A stretch of 20,091 nt of DNA from Psychrobacter sp. UBA5136 (lineage in GTDB: Bacteria; Pseudomonadota; Gammaproteobacteria; Pseudomonadales; Moraxellaceae), in NCBI RefSeq assembly GCF_002414005.1, contig NZ_DHYG01000030.1, forward strand, positions 7,900 to 27,990. The letters are read 5' to 3'. Positions 6,695 to 15,413 of this stretch are shown here, in pieces. Numbering within the stretch: position 1 is the first letter of the stretch; each line of letters starts with the position of its first letter. The position numbers were made by a program, and so were the translations under genes. The notes beneath the pieces are model-generated. The model did no database searches. It saw only the letters and a program-made list of their open reading frames with translations, and was not told where the DNA came from.

Positions 6695-7876
6695 TTAAGC
6701 CAGCTCTAGGCTCATTTTAGGGCCAAACGGCTCATAATGAACGCTATCAACGCCATGGTCTAAGGCCATTAAGCCGTCTATGATGCTTTCCATAAACATC
6801 ATAGAACCACAGACATAAATATCAGCAGGCTTTGGTAAATTAGCAAGCCACGCTTCATCTAGGATTTGCCCAGACTCAAAGTAGAAGATATGCTTTTCTA
6901 CGTTTTCAGCAGCGGCAAGCAACTCATTAACCTTGCTATCAAAAGCGTGATGTTCTTTATTTTGACAAGCGTAAACCCAAACGATAGGACGCTTTGGATT
7001 GGCAGAAACTTGCGCCTCTAACATCGATAAAATCGGTGTGACGCCAACGCCTGCGCTGACAAGTACCAATGGAATATTATTTTGCTGAATTAAGTCTTGG
7101 TTAAGCTCAAAATCACCAGCTGGGGCGGATAATAAAATCGTATCGCCAACACCTACATGGTCATGTAAATAGTTGGACACTAAGCCATGGTGCTCATTAC
7201 GGTTGTCGCGTCTAACGGCAAACTGAATGCCTTTATCGCTCGTTGCTGAGTATAAAGAATAATGACGCAGGGCAATGTGGTCGCTGTCTTCTGGGTCGGT
7301 TTTGACCGTGATGTATTGACCAGCGGTCAGGTTTAGTTTGCTTAAATCGATATCGTCATTTACCGGAACGACGGTAAAGGCGGCAATGTCAGTCGCGGCT
7401 TCTACTTTCTCAGTGATTCTAAACGGTGCAAAACCTTCCCACATTTCTTGCTCATACATGGTTTTTTCTAGCTGAATAAAAACGTTAGCAATTTCATCAT
7501 AGGCTTCAGTCCACGCTTCGATGATGTCATCGTTTGCCGCATCTCCCAATACTTCTTTGATAGCGCCCAATAAATGATGACCAACAATTGGGTAGTGCTC
7601 GGGCAAAATTTGCAGGGCGCGGTGTTTATGGCTGATTTGGGTAACTTGTGGTAGCAACACTTCTAAATGCTCAAGGTGCTTTGCCGCGGCCAAAACCGTC
7701 ATGGCTAGGGCAGTTTGCTGGCGACCCAGTTTTTGGTTGGTTTCGTTAAAAATGTCTAAAAGCTCAGGGTGTTCTTTGAACATGTTTTTATAAAAGACGG
7801 TCGTAATCGCTGTGCCATGTTCCTCAAGTACAGGAACGGTTGCTTTTACGATTTCTAGTGTTTTTGGTGACGCCAT
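6695..7876 (-). CDS. hmp: Hmp, flavohemoprotein nitric oxide dioxygenase
   Basis: Hmp oxidises NO to nitrate with O2 and NAD(P)H, and slowly reduces NO without oxygen, protecting cells from NO produced from nitrite. The 393 residues show the full architecture. The globin domain (about 1-140) has Tyr29, Gln53 and proximal heme His85 (HKHRALQI). The FAD domain has RHYSLYS at 204-210. The NAD(P) domain has SAGVGVTPILSML at 274-286, CGSMMFM at 356-362 and the terminal YEPFGP at 381-386. AAGGA lies 7 bases before the ATG. It is flanked upstream by a long inverted repeat (8009-8043) and downstream by a strong terminator, so it is probably monocistronic. I saw no clear NsrR or NorR operator. Confidence 0.96.
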   Translation of the reverse strand: MASPKTLEIVKATVPVLEEHGTAITTVFYKNMFKEHPELLDIFNETNQKLGRQQTALAMTVLAAAKHLEHLEVLLPQVTQISHKHRALQILPEHYPIVGHHLLGAIKEVLGDAANDDIIEAWTEAYDEIANVFIQLEKTMYEQEMWEGFAPFRITEKVEAATDIAAFTVVPVNDDIDLSKLNLTAGQYITVKTDPEDSDHIALRHYSLYSATSDKGIQFAVRRDNRNEHHGLVSNYLHDHVGVGDTILLSAPAGDFELNQDLIQQNNIPLVLVSAGVGVTPILSMLEAQVSANPKRPIVWVYACQNKEHHAFDSKVNELLAAAENVEKHIFYFESGQILDEAWLANLPKPADIYVCGSMMFMESIIDGLMALDHGVDSVHYEPFGPKMSLELA

Positions 7877-8099
7877 GGTGGATCCTTTAGTGATGTTTCA
7901 CAGTGATAAGTTTAGGGGTTTTAGCTCAATAGATGAGTGTCATAACTTTTATTAGACGGGTTAAAAAACGCTGGGATTGAGCTTTTAGCGGTCTAATAAT
8001 TAATATTTTACCATAAGATTCATTAAAAATGAATCTTATGGTAGCGTAGCTTTATCTAAACTTTAATGCTGTATCACTACTGTGGCTATTTCTCTTAGA
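7877..8099 (-). promoter_or_regulatory. narI-hmp spacer, hmp upstream region
   Basis: This spacer must carry the hmp promoter and the end of the narGHJI transcript. The only strong structure is the perfect inverted repeat at 8009-8043. TTGAGC on the minus strand near 7930 could be a -35, but no matching -10 at standard spacing is convincing. CTTATGGT (minus strand) occurs at 8010-8017, 134 bases before the hmp ATG. Confidence 0.35.
8009..8043. repeat. perfect 16-bp inverted repeat between narI and hmp
   Basis: Arms 8009-8024 (TACCATAAGATTCATT) and 8028-8043 are exact reverse complements with a 3-base loop. The position, 124 bases past the narI stop, suggests a transcript end for narGHJI, but neither strand has a T-run after the stem. 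It shares ACCATAAGA with the moeA and isomerase spacers, so it may instead be a protein-binding palindrome or a member of a repeat family. Confidence 0.75.
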
Positions 8100-8174
8100 A
8101 ACGTTGCTATTACCAACGTTTCTATTATCAACGTTCCTATCGCCAACGTTCCTATCGCCAACGCTTCTATTGCG
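8100..8174. repeat. five 15-bp tandem units across the narI stop codon
   Basis: Units at 8100-8114, 8115-8129, 8130-8144, 8145-8159 and 8160-8174 follow the pattern AACGTTnCTATnnnC. Units three and four are identical (AACGTTCCTATCGCC). The leftover at 8175-8189 may be a decayed sixth unit. On the minus strand, in the narI frame, each full unit ends with TAG, so the last unit supplies the narI stop and the others repeat it. Confidence 0.9.
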
Positions 8175-8892
8175 CGCGTTTCTCTCTAACGATCTGATAA
8201 CGGCGCCCGAAATACCATATTGGCGCGCTGATAATGTGGATAAGCCGCGTAAACGGGAATATCGCAATCAGGGTAATGCCGAGCGCCATATGTAGCTGAT
8301 AAATCAAGTCGGTTTGCTCGATACGCGCCGCTGCTTGCCAAGGTCTTAAAATGGTGATGTCTTGTGCCCAGCCGGCCAAATTTAACATGGTATAGCCATC
8401 TAAATGCTTGACGGAGGTAAAGATAGAAATGAGACCTAAGTTAAGCTGAATAAATAACAATACCAGTACCAGTTTGTCCGAAAACGACGAGGTGTGGGAG
8501 ATACGCTCATCGGTAAAGCGGCGCCATAGCAGCATGGCCAGACCAAACCAACAAAACACCCCGGCAATACCGCCAACGACCACCGCTAAAATCTGCTTAT
8601 TTCCAGCACTAATAAAGCGGTCGTAAAGAAAATGCGGCGTCAACATCCCAAATAAATGCCCGAGCAAAACCACGATAATACCAACGTGAAATAAGTTGCT
8701 GGCAAGGCGCATGTTTTTGCTTCTGAGCATCTGCGTTGAGCCCGATTTCCATGAGTATTGAGACAGGTCAAAACGTACCCAAGTACCTATGATTGCGATG
8801 GTCAACGCAATATACGGATAAACGCCAAAAAGGAAGATTTGTAGCCAATTGAGGTTGGCGACGGACGATACACTTGGATCTGCAATATTCAT
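8167..8892 (-). CDS. narI: NarI, respiratory nitrate reductase gamma subunit (cytochrome b)
   Basis: NarI is the membrane diheme cytochrome b that oxidises quinol and passes electrons to NarH. The 241-residue protein has five hydrophobic segments, at about 15-38, 67-84, 100-124, 140-160 and 197-222. Histidines that match the four heme ligands of the family are His69 and His79 (NLFHVGI, LLGHLFG), and His201 and His219 (QLHMALG, RLIHIIS). AAGGAG lies 7 bases before the ATG. It starts 14 bases after narJ, as the last gene of narGHJI. Its final codons and stop lie within a 15-bp tandem repeat array, so the last residues (REKRAQ) may have been altered by repeat expansion. Confidence 0.96.
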   Translation of the reverse strand: MNIADPSVSSVANLNWLQIFLFGVYPYIALTIAIIGTWVRFDLSQYSWKSGSTQMLRSKNMRLASNLFHVGIIVVLLGHLFGMLTPHFLYDRFISAGNKQILAVVVGGIAGVFCWFGLAMLLWRRFTDERISHTSSFSDKLVLVLLFIQLNLGLISIFTSVKHLDGYTMLNLAGWAQDITILRPWQAAARIEQTDLIYQLHMALGITLIAIFPFTRLIHIISAPIWYFGRRYQIVREKRAQ

Positions 8893-8906
8893 GTCATCTC
8901 TCCTTA

Positions 8907-9761
8907 TTATTGTTTAACCGGTTGGCTGGTTTTAAAATCGACCCAATGTACAGGGGCGTCGGCCATATTTGTAGCAGGAGTCGTTCGAACGCCCGCTTTG
9001 GCTGCAAGGTTTTGGGTGCTCGTTTGTGACGGGCAGCGATCTTCTTGCTGTGCATCCAAGAACGTCACCACTTCCTCTTCCCACTCTTTATCTAGCGCCT
9101 CAAAAGTATCGTCGCGCTGCTCTCTGCTAATTTGCTCTTGATATTCATCAACGATAGCAAGCGGCTTACCCGCAATTTGTAATAGCGCATGAAAGCAGCC
9201 TTGATAAAGACTGCCGCGATCCTCTAATCTGGCAGCAAGCAGGGCGATAATATGGCTGACATCGGCAATATCCATGCGGATTTGAATATCATCATTAATC
9301 ACTGACGCTTGATACGCTAAAAACTCAAGGTATAAAGGCAGATAATCGGGCAACTCTTTCACGCTAATCTCAAAACCTGCCTCGAAATACTGGTTCATCA
9401 AGTCAACCATCGCTTGACCGCGGTCACGCGATTCGCCGTGTACGTGCTCGAACAACCACAGCGATAGCGAGCGACCGCGCTCAAACAGACCGTCATAACG
9501 CGCTTGCGCCTCAAGACAGCCGATGTCAATTAAATCTTCGATTAAGGCGATGATTTGCTCGCGTACTTCTGGACTAATCAGCGTCGAGCGCGCGACAATC
9601 TCGGTACAATCAGCGAGGGTGTCGCCACTAAACAGCTCATTGGTCGGATAATCTATCAGTAAACTTAACACTTTAAGAAGTTTTAGGTCTGATGTTCCGA
9701 TGACGGGCGGCATAATAGGCTCATGCACTGAGCTGTCATTATGAATTTGAGTAGTTTGCAT
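8907..9761 (-). CDS. narJ: NarJ, nitrate reductase molybdenum cofactor assembly chaperone
   Basis: NarJ binds the NarG precursor in the cytoplasm and controls insertion of the molybdenum cofactor and iron-sulfur clusters before membrane docking to NarI. The core starts LKVLSLLIDYPTNEL, typical of NarJ, and continues through LFEHVHGESRDRGQAMVDL and LPDYLPLYLEFLAY, both family hallmarks. I chose the ATG at 9761 (MQTTQIHND): it lies one base after the narH stop with GGGAG about 8 bases upstream. An upstream in-frame extension to 9902 would overlap narH by some 140 bases and has no family similarity. The 284 residues exceed the ~236 of E. coli NarJ, mainly through an unconserved C-terminal tail of about 50 residues. 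Confidence 0.94.
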   Translation of the reverse strand: MQTTQIHNDSSVHEPIMPPVIGTSDLKLLKVLSLLIDYPTNELFSGDTLADCTEIVARSTLISPEVREQIIALIEDLIDIGCLEAQARYDGLFERGRSLSLWLFEHVHGESRDRGQAMVDLMNQYFEAGFEISVKELPDYLPLYLEFLAYQASVINDDIQIRMDIADVSHIIALLAARLEDRGSLYQGCFHALLQIAGKPLAIVDEYQEQISREQRDDTFEALDKEWEEEVVTFLDAQQEDRCPSQTSTQNLAAKAGVRTTPATNMADAPVHWVDFKTSQPVKQ

Positions 9762-9762
9762 C

Positions 9763-11301
9763 TTATGACTCCCACTTTTGCACGGTATCGATGAAATCAC
9801 GGCGATTAGCTTTACGTTGTCCAAACATACTGTTGTCAGAATGTCCTGAACAGCCTTCGCCAAAGGTAAAGCCGCAACCATTACGCTCAGCAAAGGCGTC
9901 ACTTAAGGCTTCTTCGCGGTGCGCGGTTGGAATCACAAAACGGTCTTCGTAATTTGCAATAGCCAAGTAGCGATACATCTCTTCTACTTGCAGTTTGGTC
10001 AGACCAACATCGTCCAAGATGCTTTGCACTTCTTGTTTTTCGACCAATTGCATACGCTTATAACTACGCATGGCAAGTAGGCGTTTTAGTGCCAAACGAA
10101 CGGGCTCTTCATCGCCCGCGGTTAGCATATTGGCGAGATAGCGCAGCGGAATACGTAAGCTGTCGACATCCGGAATCAGGCCATCCATACCAACTTTACC
10201 GGCTTCAGCAGCGTTTTGAATCGGTGATAATGGTGGTACATACCAAACCATCGGTAGCGTACGGTACTCAGGGTGAAGCGGTAGCGCCAGTTTCCAGTCC
10301 ATCGCCAGCTTATAAACTGGGGATTTTTGTGCTGAATCAATCACCGATTGCGGTACACCATCTTTTAATGCTTGGGCGATGACCGCAGGATCATTGGGAT
10401 CTAAAAACACGTCCAACTGTGCTTGATAAAGGTCTTGCTCATTCGGCGTGCTAGCGGCTTCGGCGATTTTGTCGGCATCATAAAGTAGGACGCCTAAGTA
10501 GCGGATACGGCCAACGCAGGTTTCGGAACAAACCGTTGGCAGACCAGCCTCAATACGCGGATAACAAAAGATACATTTTTCAGATTTGCCCGATTTCCAG
10601 TTGTAGTAAATCTTCTTGTACGGGCAGCCTGAGATACACATACGCCAGCCGCGGCATTTTTCTTGGTCGATTAAGACAATACCGTCTTCTTCACGTTTAT
10701 AAATCGCCCCGCTCGGGCATGACGCCACACACGTTGGGTTTAAGCAATGCTCGCACAGACGCGGCAAGTACATCATAAAGGTGTTTTCGTACTGACCGTA
10801 AATATCGGCTTGGACATTATCAAAGTTTTTATCTTTACGGCGCTTTTCAAACTCTGAGCCGAGGATTTCTTCCCAGTTCGGACCCCACTCAATTTTTTGC
10901 ATCCGCTTACCAGTAATGGCTGAGCGCGGGCGAGCGATGGGCGAGTAGTTACCGAGCGGGGCGGTATGCAGATGCTGATAATCAAAATCAAAAGGTTCGT
11001 AATAATCATCAATCTCTGGCATATCAGGGTTGGCAAAAATGTTTGCCAAGACGCGGAACTTACCGCCGATACGCGGGTTTATCGTGCCGTTGGCGTTACG
11101 TATCCAGCCGCCATTCCATTTATTTTGATTTTCCCATTCTTTGGGATAACCGATACCAGGCTTTGATTCAACGTTGTTAAACCACGCGTATTCCATACCT
11201 TCACGACTGGTCCAAACATTTTTACAGGTGACCGAGCAAGTGTGACAACCGATACATTTATCGAGGTTAAGCACCATGCCGACTTGTGAACGAATTTTCA
11301 T
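9763..11301 (-). CDS. narH: NarH, respiratory nitrate reductase beta subunit (iron-sulfur)
   Basis: NarH carries electrons from NarI hemes to NarG through four iron-sulfur clusters. The cysteine groups are Cys16/19/22/26 (CIGCHTCSVTC), Cys183/186/191/195, Cys216/222/226 with Trp219 in place of a cysteine (CRGWRMCISGC, the [3Fe-4S] site signature of this family), and Cys243/246/258/262. All sit within one residue of the E. coli positions. I chose the ATG at 11301 (MKIRSQVGM), which matches the family start and has GGAG 8 bases upstream. An extension to 11334 lacks a ribosome binding site. The protein has 512 residues. The gene follows narG by 73 bases and precedes narJ by one base. Confidence 0.97.
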   Translation of the reverse strand: MKIRSQVGMVLNLDKCIGCHTCSVTCKNVWTSREGMEYAWFNNVESKPGIGYPKEWENQNKWNGGWIRNANGTINPRIGGKFRVLANIFANPDMPEIDDYYEPFDFDYQHLHTAPLGNYSPIARPRSAITGKRMQKIEWGPNWEEILGSEFEKRRKDKNFDNVQADIYGQYENTFMMYLPRLCEHCLNPTCVASCPSGAIYKREEDGIVLIDQEKCRGWRMCISGCPYKKIYYNWKSGKSEKCIFCYPRIEAGLPTVCSETCVGRIRYLGVLLYDADKIAEAASTPNEQDLYQAQLDVFLDPNDPAVIAQALKDGVPQSVIDSAQKSPVYKLAMDWKLALPLHPEYRTLPMVWYVPPLSPIQNAAEAGKVGMDGLIPDVDSLRIPLRYLANMLTAGDEEPVRLALKRLLAMRSYKRMQLVEKQEVQSILDDVGLTKLQVEEMYRYLAIANYEDRFVIPTAHREEALSDAFAERNGCGFTFGEGCSGHSDNSMFGQRKANRRDFIDTVQKWES

Positions 11302-11374
11302 GGGGTGTGCTCCAAGCTTTTGTATAAAAAGCATTAATATAAGTACTTATCAGTAGCAATGTATAAGAGTGCTA

Positions 11375-14300
11375 TTAACCATCAATGGTGGTTGGCAATG
11401 GGCGTGGTAACGAGTCATCTGGTTTTTCTTCCAACCAATCGATTTTCGACATTTTGCGAATCACCACAAACTCATCACGGTTACAACCAACAGTGCCATA
11501 GTAGTTAAAACCATAAGACTGCTGCGCATAGCTGCCAATCATGTGCGTCGGTTTTAAGATAGTACGGGTCACTGAGTTGTGAATACCGCCGCGGATACCG
11601 GTTTGCTGCGAGCCTGGTACGTTGACCAATTTTTCTTGGGCGTGGTACATCATCGTCATGCCTTCTTTGACGCGCTGACTAACGATGGCACGGGCGGTAA
11701 TGGCACCGTTGGCGTTAAAGACTTCAATCCAGTCGTTATCGACAATACCGGCTTTTGCGGCATCGACTTCTGATAACCACACACAAGGACCACCGCGGCT
11801 CAGCGTCAGCATGAGCAAGTTTTCCGAGTACGTACTGTGGATACCCCATTTTTGGTGCGGTGTTAAAAAGTTCAGCACAATCTCTTTATTACCATTAGGC
11901 TTGGTATTTTGGATAATCTCCGTCGTTTTGGTATCGATAGGCGGACGATACTGCTGCATTTGTTCGCCAAACGCCTGCATCCAAGGGTGATCTTGATAAA
12001 ACTGCTGGCGTCCGGTAATCGTACGCCAAGGAATGAGCTCATGGACGTTGGTATAACCGGCGTTATAGCTCACTTCATCGGACTCAATACCTGACCACGT
12101 CGGGCTTGAGATGATTTTACGCGGCTGGGCGACGATGTCTTTAAAACGAATTTTTTCATGCTCACTAGATTTGGCCAAATGCGTATGGTCGCGGCCGGTA
12201 AATTCAGACAGTGCCGCCCAGCCTTTAACGGCGACATGTCCATTGGTTTCAGGAGCCAACATCAAAATCATCTCAGACGCATTCACCGCGGTATTAAGAC
12301 GAGGACGACCTTCAGAGATACCCGGCTCAGTGACGCGGTGGTTTAAATCCCCCAGTTGTTTGACCTCGGTTTTCATGTCCCAATTCAGGCCTTTTGAGCC
12401 ATTGCCCAGTTTTTCTAAAGCGGGGCCCATAGAAGTAAACTTCTTATAGGTATTAGGATAGTCGCGCTCAACGATTTTAATCATTGGGCAGTTTTTACCG
12501 GGAACTGGTTTTTCGCCCGCCGTTTTCCAATCGGTACCGCCAAATGGCTGCGCAAGCTCGCCCGGGCTATCGTGCTGCATAGGCAGAGTCACCACATCGG
12601 TTTCAACGCCCAAATGACCTTTTGATAGCTCAGAGAAAGTTTTGGCAATGCCTTTATAAATCTCCCAATCCGATTTAGATTCCCAAGCAGGATCTGTCGC
12701 GGCGGTCAGTGGATGGATAAACGGATGCATGTCGGAGGTATTCATGTCATCTTTTTCATACCACGTCGCGGTCGGCAGCACGATGTCAGAGTACAAGCAG
12801 GTTGAGGACATCCGGAAGTCTAAAGCAACGACCAAGTCCAGCTTGCCCGTTGGGCCCTTTTCTACCCAATCGACTTCTTTTGGCTGCAAATGACCTGTGG
12901 GATTTTCTTCGTTAAGCAGACCGTTTCTGGTGCCCAAGAAGTAATGGAGCATGTACTCATGACCCTTACCTGATGAACCCAACAGATTGGAGCGCCAAAT
13001 AAACATATTGCGCGGGAAGTTCACAGGGTTATCCGGTGATTCACAAGCAAAACGCAGGCTGCCGTCTTCTAATGAGTCGACCACATACTCTTCTACGTCT
13101 TTACCGCTGGCTTTTGCGGCGGCAGCAATGGTCAATGGGTTACGGTTGAGCTGCGGCGCTGATGGCAACCAACCCGCGCGCTCAGCTTGAATGTTGTAAT
13201 CGAGCATGTGCTCTGGGAAGAACTTTCTATTGGCGTTTGGTGAGAGAATCTCATGGGCAGAAATGGTTTCATGACGCCATTGTGAGCTGTGCGCATAAAA
13301 GAAGCTGGTACCCGCCATTTGACGCGGCGGACGATGCCAATCAAGCGCAAACGCTAGTGGCAACCAGCCAGTTTGTGGGCGCAGTTTTTCTTGACCAACA
13401 TAATGCGCCCAGCCGCCGCCAGATTTACCGATACAGCCGCACAGCATGAGCATGTTAATGACGCCGCGATAGTTCATATCGAGGTGATACCAATGGTTCA
13501 TACCCGCGCCGATGATAATCATCGATTTTCCATGGGTCTTATGGGCGTTTTCAGCAAACTCACGAGCCACTTGAATGACGCGCTCACGGCTAAGGCCAGT
13601 AATCACTTCTTGCCAAGCAGGCGTGCCCGGGACGCTTGCATCGTTATAATCGTCGGTGACGTGCTCACCGCCAGCGCCATTATCGACACCAAGGTTGGCC
13701 ACGGTTAAATCAAAGACGGTGGCAACGATAGCGATGCTGCCATCGGCAAGGGTAATGGTTTTGCAAGGGACGGTTTTTTGCTGGATAGGCTCGCCTGCCA
13801 CTGAGGTGAAGTGCGGATGATTTACATGACCGAAGTAGTCAAAGCCCACGACGCAGGTCTCATTGCTGTCTTTTAAGGTTAGCGTCAGATCAATATCTTC
13901 GCCTGTCGAGCCGCTCTTTTGCTCAAGGTTCCATTTGCCTTTTTCGCCCCAACGGTAGCCGATTGAGCCAAGCGGCGAGACCAGATTGCCGTCGCTATTA
14001 AGCGCGATGGTTTTCCATTCAGGGTTGTTTTCTTCACCCAGGTTGTCTACCAAATCTGAGGCACGCAGATAACGACCAGCACGGCGCGCGCCTTCTTCGC
14101 CTTCTAACATCACAAGCACCGGCAAATCGGTATAACGCTTAGCGTAATCTAAGAAGTAATCGCTTGGCTGCTTGAGGTAAAACTCTTTAATAATGACATG
14201 ACAAAACGCCTGCGCAACTGCCGCATCCGTTCCTTGTTTCGGATTGAGCCATAAGTCGGTGAGCTTAGAGATTTCTGCATAGTCAGGGATGATAGAGACG

Positions 14301-15133
14301 GTTTTGGTGCCTTTATAACGGACTTCGGTAAAGAAATGCGCATCTGGCGTCCGCGTTTGCGGCACGTTTGAGCCCCAAGCAATGATATAGTCAGAATTGT
14401 ACCAATCGGCAGATTCTGGTACGTCGGTTTGCTCGCCCCAAACCATCGGCGATGAGGGAGGTAAGTCACAGTACCAATCATAAAAAGACAAGCAGGCACC
14501 GCCGATAAGCGATAGGTAACGCGTACCCGCCGCATAGCTCACCATCGACATCGCAGGAATCGGCGAGAAGCCAATGATGCGGTCAGGGCCATAGGTTTTA
14601 GCGGTATAAACGTTACTGGCAGCGATGATTTCATTGACCTCTGCCCACGTTGAGCGAATAAAGCCACCAAGACCGCGCTTAGATTTATATTGTTCAGCTT
14701 TGATAGGATCTTCTACGATACTTTCCCAAGCTCTGACAGGATCTGGATACTGGGCTTTGGCTTCGCGCCATAATTTTAGTAGCGGCTTACGTACCTTTGG
14801 ATATTTGACACGGTTAGCAGAGTACATATACCAGCTGTAGCTTGCGCCGCGAGGGCAGCCGCGCGGTTCGTGGTTTGGCAAGTCGGGGCGGGTTTCAGGA
14901 TAGTCGGTTTGCTGGGTTTCCCACGTCACCAAGCCGTTTTTGACGTAAATCTTCCACGAGCAAGAACCGGTACAGTTGACGCCATGCGTTGAGCGCACGA
15001 TTTTGTCATACTGCCAGCGGCTACGATACACGTTTTCCCAGTCACGAGACTCATCACGCGTCTCGCCATGCCCATCGGAAAATTCGCCCTGTTTACGTTT
15101 AAAAAAACGGAATTGGTCGAGTAAATGGCTCAT
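11375..15133 (-). CDS. narG: NarG, respiratory nitrate reductase alpha subunit (molybdenum catalytic subunit)
   Basis: NarG reduces nitrate to nitrite at a Mo-bisMGD centre on the cytoplasmic side of the membrane. The 1252 residues match the usual ~1247. The FS0 [4Fe-4S] ligands are His50, Cys54, Cys58 and Cys93 (THGVNCTGSCSW; RGCPRGAS). The molybdenum ligand is Asp223 in YDWYCDLPP, one residue off E. coli Asp222. WGEQTDVPESADWYNSDY and WGSNVPQTRTPDAH follow in typical order. No twin-arginine signal is seen at the N-terminus, as expected for the membrane-bound, cytoplasm-facing type rather than NapA. GAGGA lies 7 bases before the ATG. It is the first gene of narGHJI, with a 374-base spacer upstream. 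Confidence 0.98.
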   Translation of the reverse strand: MSHLLDQFRFFKRKQGEFSDGHGETRDESRDWENVYRSRWQYDKIVRSTHGVNCTGSCSWKIYVKNGLVTWETQQTDYPETRPDLPNHEPRGCPRGASYSWYMYSANRVKYPKVRKPLLKLWREAKAQYPDPVRAWESIVEDPIKAEQYKSKRGLGGFIRSTWAEVNEIIAASNVYTAKTYGPDRIIGFSPIPAMSMVSYAAGTRYLSLIGGACLSFYDWYCDLPPSSPMVWGEQTDVPESADWYNSDYIIAWGSNVPQTRTPDAHFFTEVRYKGTKTVSIIPDYAEISKLTDLWLNPKQGTDAAVAQAFCHVIIKEFYLKQPSDYFLDYAKRYTDLPVLVMLEGEEGARRAGRYLRASDLVDNLGEENNPEWKTIALNSDGNLVSPLGSIGYRWGEKGKWNLEQKSGSTGEDIDLTLTLKDSNETCVVGFDYFGHVNHPHFTSVAGEPIQQKTVPCKTITLADGSIAIVATVFDLTVANLGVDNGAGGEHVTDDYNDASVPGTPAWQEVITGLSRERVIQVAREFAENAHKTHGKSMIIIGAGMNHWYHLDMNYRGVINMLMLCGCIGKSGGGWAHYVGQEKLRPQTGWLPLAFALDWHRPPRQMAGTSFFYAHSSQWRHETISAHEILSPNANRKFFPEHMLDYNIQAERAGWLPSAPQLNRNPLTIAAAAKASGKDVEEYVVDSLEDGSLRFACESPDNPVNFPRNMFIWRSNLLGSSGKGHEYMLHYFLGTRNGLLNEENPTGHLQPKEVDWVEKGPTGKLDLVVALDFRMSSTCLYSDIVLPTATWYEKDDMNTSDMHPFIHPLTAATDPAWESKSDWEIYKGIAKTFSELSKGHLGVETDVVTLPMQHDSPGELAQPFGGTDWKTAGEKPVPGKNCPMIKIVERDYPNTYKKFTSMGPALEKLGNGSKGLNWDMKTEVKQLGDLNHRVTEPGISEGRPRLNTAVNASEMILMLAPETNGHVAVKGWAALSEFTGRDHTHLAKSSEHEKIRFKDIVAQPRKIISSPTWSGIESDEVSYNAGYTNVHELIPWRTITGRQQFYQDHPWMQAFGEQMQQYRPPIDTKTTEIIQNTKPNGNKEIVLNFLTPHQKWGIHSTYSENLLMLTLSRGGPCVWLSEVDAAKAGIVDNDWIEVFNANGAITARAIVSQRVKEGMTMMYHAQEKLVNVPGSQQTGIRGGIHNSVTRTILKPTHMIGSYAQQSYGFNYYGTVGCNRDEFVVIRKMSKIDWLEEKPDDSLPRPLPTTIDG

Positions 15134-15413
15134 TTCGCTATCCTCTGTTTTATTGCCTATGGTGTATCTAAAGCTGAGTGCAGCATGCGTTTATCGTCGT
15201 GCTTGACTCGATATTGGTATGCACCTAAGCCGTAAATATTATTTCAATAGCGTCATTTTAAGTAAGCCATAGCACCCTTACTATCCGCTAACATGAGCAG
15301 GGCACTACCACCTTAGTAGTAGCTGCTAAAAATAAAAACGCTGTGAAATAGTTGCTCAGTGACGGCATGTCATGCTGATTGCTAGGCCAACAATGGGCAG
15401 TAAAAATTGGAAA
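15134..15413 (-). promoter_or_regulatory. narG promoter region
   Basis: Between the narK terminator and narG lie 280 bases without a gene. The clear element is the NarL-type inverted pair at 15306-15321. A tentative promoter on the minus strand is TTACTT followed after 17-18 bases by an AT-rich ATAATAT box covering about 15236-15242, which would put the NarL pair about 85 bases upstream of transcription start. I found no canonical TTGAT-N4-ATCAA FNR box; the nearest string, TTGAAATAATATTT (minus strand), matches only the left half. Confidence 0.4.
15306..15321. promoter_or_regulatory. NarL-type 7-2-7 site upstream of narG
   Basis: TACCACC-TT-AGTAGTA is an inverted pair of heptamers with a 2-base spacer, the arrangement preferred by phosphorylated NarL. 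The minus-strand heptamer TACTACT fits TACYNMT fully, the other fits 6 of 7. The same 16-base site with AA instead of TT lies upstream of moaA at 3780-3795. It is about 172 bases upstream of the narG ATG. Confidence 0.65.

Noticed and set aside
8052..8267. A 71-codon minus-strand frame with RNVGD-like pentapeptide repeats overlapping the narI end.
   Set aside because: It is the alternative reading of the 15-bp tandem repeat, overlaps conserved narI codons in another frame, has no ribosome binding site of note, and does not match the pentapeptide repeat family pattern A(D/N)LXX.
9762..9902. Upstream extension of narJ by 47 codons over the narH 3' end.
   Set aside because: It shows no NarJ similarity and overlaps conserved narH coding sequence, while the ATG at 9761 has a good ribosome binding site and sits one base after the narH stop.
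14149..14535. A 128-codon minus-strand frame inside narG.
   Set aside because: It is out of frame within strongly conserved narG sequence and has no recognisable domain.
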